64,000 nucleotides of DNA. Source: G963674665 sp963674665. Lineage in GTDB: Bacteria; Desulfobacterota; Desulfovibrionia; Desulfovibrionales; Desulfovibrionaceae. The notes beneath the pieces were generated by a model. The model saw only the letters and a list, made by a program, of their open reading frames with translations. It was not told the DNA's origin and did no database searches. Position 1 is the first letter of the stretch, and every line of letters begins with the position of its first letter. Position numbers and translations under genes: made by a program. Location: positions 1-64,000 of the forward strand of contig CAXXPL010000014.1 in assembly GCA_963674665.2 (NCBI GenBank), in the 5' to 3' direction. Positions 62,956 to 64,000 of this stretch are shown here, one piece after another.

Positions 62956-63614
62956 CAATTACTCGTCCCGGGCTTGGATGGTACATCCGAACAACGCCCC
63001 CCCTTACCTGGACCATCAGATGACCACTTCATCAATAAGTGAAATGGGTGTGCCTTGATATATTCTTATACCTTAAGCGGAGCGTCAAGGTGTTTGTCCA
63101 AAAAAGGCGGCTATTCCTGCCCGAAGAGTGGCGAATGGCATATCCTGTGTCTCGAGCAGCGATTGGGAGGCGTTGGGAGCAAATGATGAATTTCAAGGGT
63201 GCGTCTGCCACTTGGCGGCCTTGAGCTTGATCAAGCCACTGGACATGGGTAACAATGGGACTTAGGGAATGTTAAGTAAATTGTTCCATAGCGAAACCGG
63301 CTGATGCCGTATCAATACGGTGCCGTATATCGCGGCAGTCGTGATGTGCCCGGGGCATGTACGCAATGCCCGGGATGACGCCGCGGGGTAATGTGGCGGA
63401 GTCATTGGCCGAAAAGTGGTGGAACCTCGGGACTTTCAGGGGGGAGCGAGGTAGAGCCCGGAGCGCTCTGGAATTGGCACAGCCATTTCAATGGGGCCGT
63501 TTTTCGTGTGAACTGTCGATCATGTCCGCACGAAGGGCAGCATCCGTTACTGTGGTTTCAGCAAGATCCAGCGGCATTCCGACATGCCGTCACAACCGGG
63601 GGGCGAGGCCCTGA
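62956..63614. other. Intergenic region, no convincing gene
   Basis: 659 bases. A frame at 63391-63618 overlaps the next start by four bases but its translation is not protein-like. A weak sigma54-type site lies at 63474-63490. Several GC-rich short inverted repeats (for example near 63350-63375, GCCCGGG) are present. Confidence 0.35.
63474..63490 (+). promoter_or_regulatory. Weak sigma54-type promoter candidate
   Basis: TTGGCACAGCCATTTCA fits the -24 element exactly but has TTTC instead of TTGC at -12, a position normally strict. About 125 bases before the SiaC-like start. Confidence 0.25.
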
Positions 63615-64000
63615 ATGAAAGAAATGATCAAGGCGTTGAACATCGAAGCCGGTAAGGACACACCCTACGTATTTTTCGACGGCGAGGCACGCATCCTGGA
63701 GATATCCGGCGACTCCTACCCTGAAAACGCCGCCGCCTTCTATGATCCGATTTTTGCCTGGCTCGACAATTACCTGGAACTGCTGCTCGCCGAAGCGCGT
63801 GAAAATCCGGGCCTGGAACAGGCGGTCACGAAACTCCGTGTCCAGGCGAACTACCTCAACAGCTCCAGCTCCAAGGTCCTGCTGAATCTTTTCGACAGGC
63901 TCGAATTGGCTGTGGAAAATGGCCTCTCCGTGGAGGTCCAGTGGCTGTACCATGTTGAAAACGAGACCCTTTACGAGTGTGGCAAGGAGTTTCAGGAGGA
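63615..64000 (+). CDS. SiaC-like (DUF1987) protein, cut by window edge
   Basis: 128 residues visible from the ATG at 63615 (MKEMIKALNIEAGKDTPYVF) to the window end; the ATG at 63624 is an alternative start. It matches the DUF1987/SiaC pattern: FFDGEARILEISGDSYPENA, FYDPIFAWLDNYLELLLAEA, then YLNSSSSKVLLNLFDRLE and VQWLYHVENETLYECGKEF. SiaC proteins bind and regulate a diguanylate cyclase and are phosphorylated by a SiaB kinase. Usual length is near 125-130, so nearly the whole protein is here. Confidence 0.82.
   Translation, partial: MKEMIKALNIEAGKDTPYVFFDGEARILEISGDSYPENAAAFYDPIFAWLDNYLELLLAEARENPGLEQAVTKLRVQANYLNSSSSKVLLNLFDRLELAVENGLSVEVQWLYHVENETLYECGKEFQE

Noticed and set aside
63391..63618. 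A 75-codon frame overlapping the SiaC-like start by ATGA
   Set aside because: The overlap looks operon-like, but the translation is Gly/Ser/His/Trp-rich with no family pattern and no ribosome site.

Overview
The window is a GC-rich stretch of about 64 kb from what looks like a sulfate-reducer-type deltaproteobacterium (Desulfovibrio-like). This rests on gene content (BioY/BioM, FlaG, SagB-like and SiaC-like proteins, a molybdenum hydroxylase, a type VI cargo island) and on many GC-rich intergenic hairpins; no rRNA or taxonomic marker confirms it.

Layout. 1-3.3 kb is decayed: a partial coiled-coil gene, a methionine sulfoxide reductase fusion (msrAB) broken by several frameshifts, and a broken IS1595-type element. 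3.5-11.5 kb holds a SagB-like dehydrogenase, BioY and a BioM-type ATPase, and a two-gene RND efflux system. 11.4-13.9 kb has flaG behind a sigma28-type promoter and three small membrane zinc-ribbon proteins. 14-18.5 kb has a solute-binding protein/sensor kinase pair and an SGNH-type protein. 19-21.3 kb has a MerR-like gene, tRNA-Phe and, just behind its terminator, a deleted group II intron. 21.3-26 kb has a membrane protein with a possible lectin-like domain and a TgpA/DUF58 pair.

26-37.1 kb, all on the minus strand, is a type VI secretion cargo island: two 877-residue VgrG paralogues, a DUF2169-pentapeptide protein split by a frameshift, a second pentapeptide protein, DUF3540, a DUF4150 PAAR-like protein and an unknown membrane protein. 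No core T6SS genes are in the window.

39.8-54.6 kb is the most interesting part, an apparently self-contained catabolic island. It encodes a three-subunit molybdenum hydroxylase, an atypical metallo-beta-lactamase-fold protein, a 3-hydroxyacyl-CoA-dehydrogenase-like enzyme, a complete acetoin-dehydrogenase-type 2-oxoacid complex (E1 alpha, E1 beta, E2, E3), a molybdopterin-binding protein, a lipoate-protein ligase and a GntR/FCD regulator. A palindrome around AATCGATT occurs three times before the first operon and once before each of two further transcription units. In two cases it sits against a good sigma70 promoter, so the units probably form one regulon. The substrate cannot be read from sequence.

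54.6-64 kb contains a flavodoxin-type pseudogene, tRNA-Lys, a VKOR-like/thioredoxin-like membrane protein, a second metallo-beta-lactamase-fold protein, a secreted HlyD-like adaptor, serB, a receiver-kinase-receiver hybrid, and the start of a SiaC-like (DUF1987) gene cut by the window edge.
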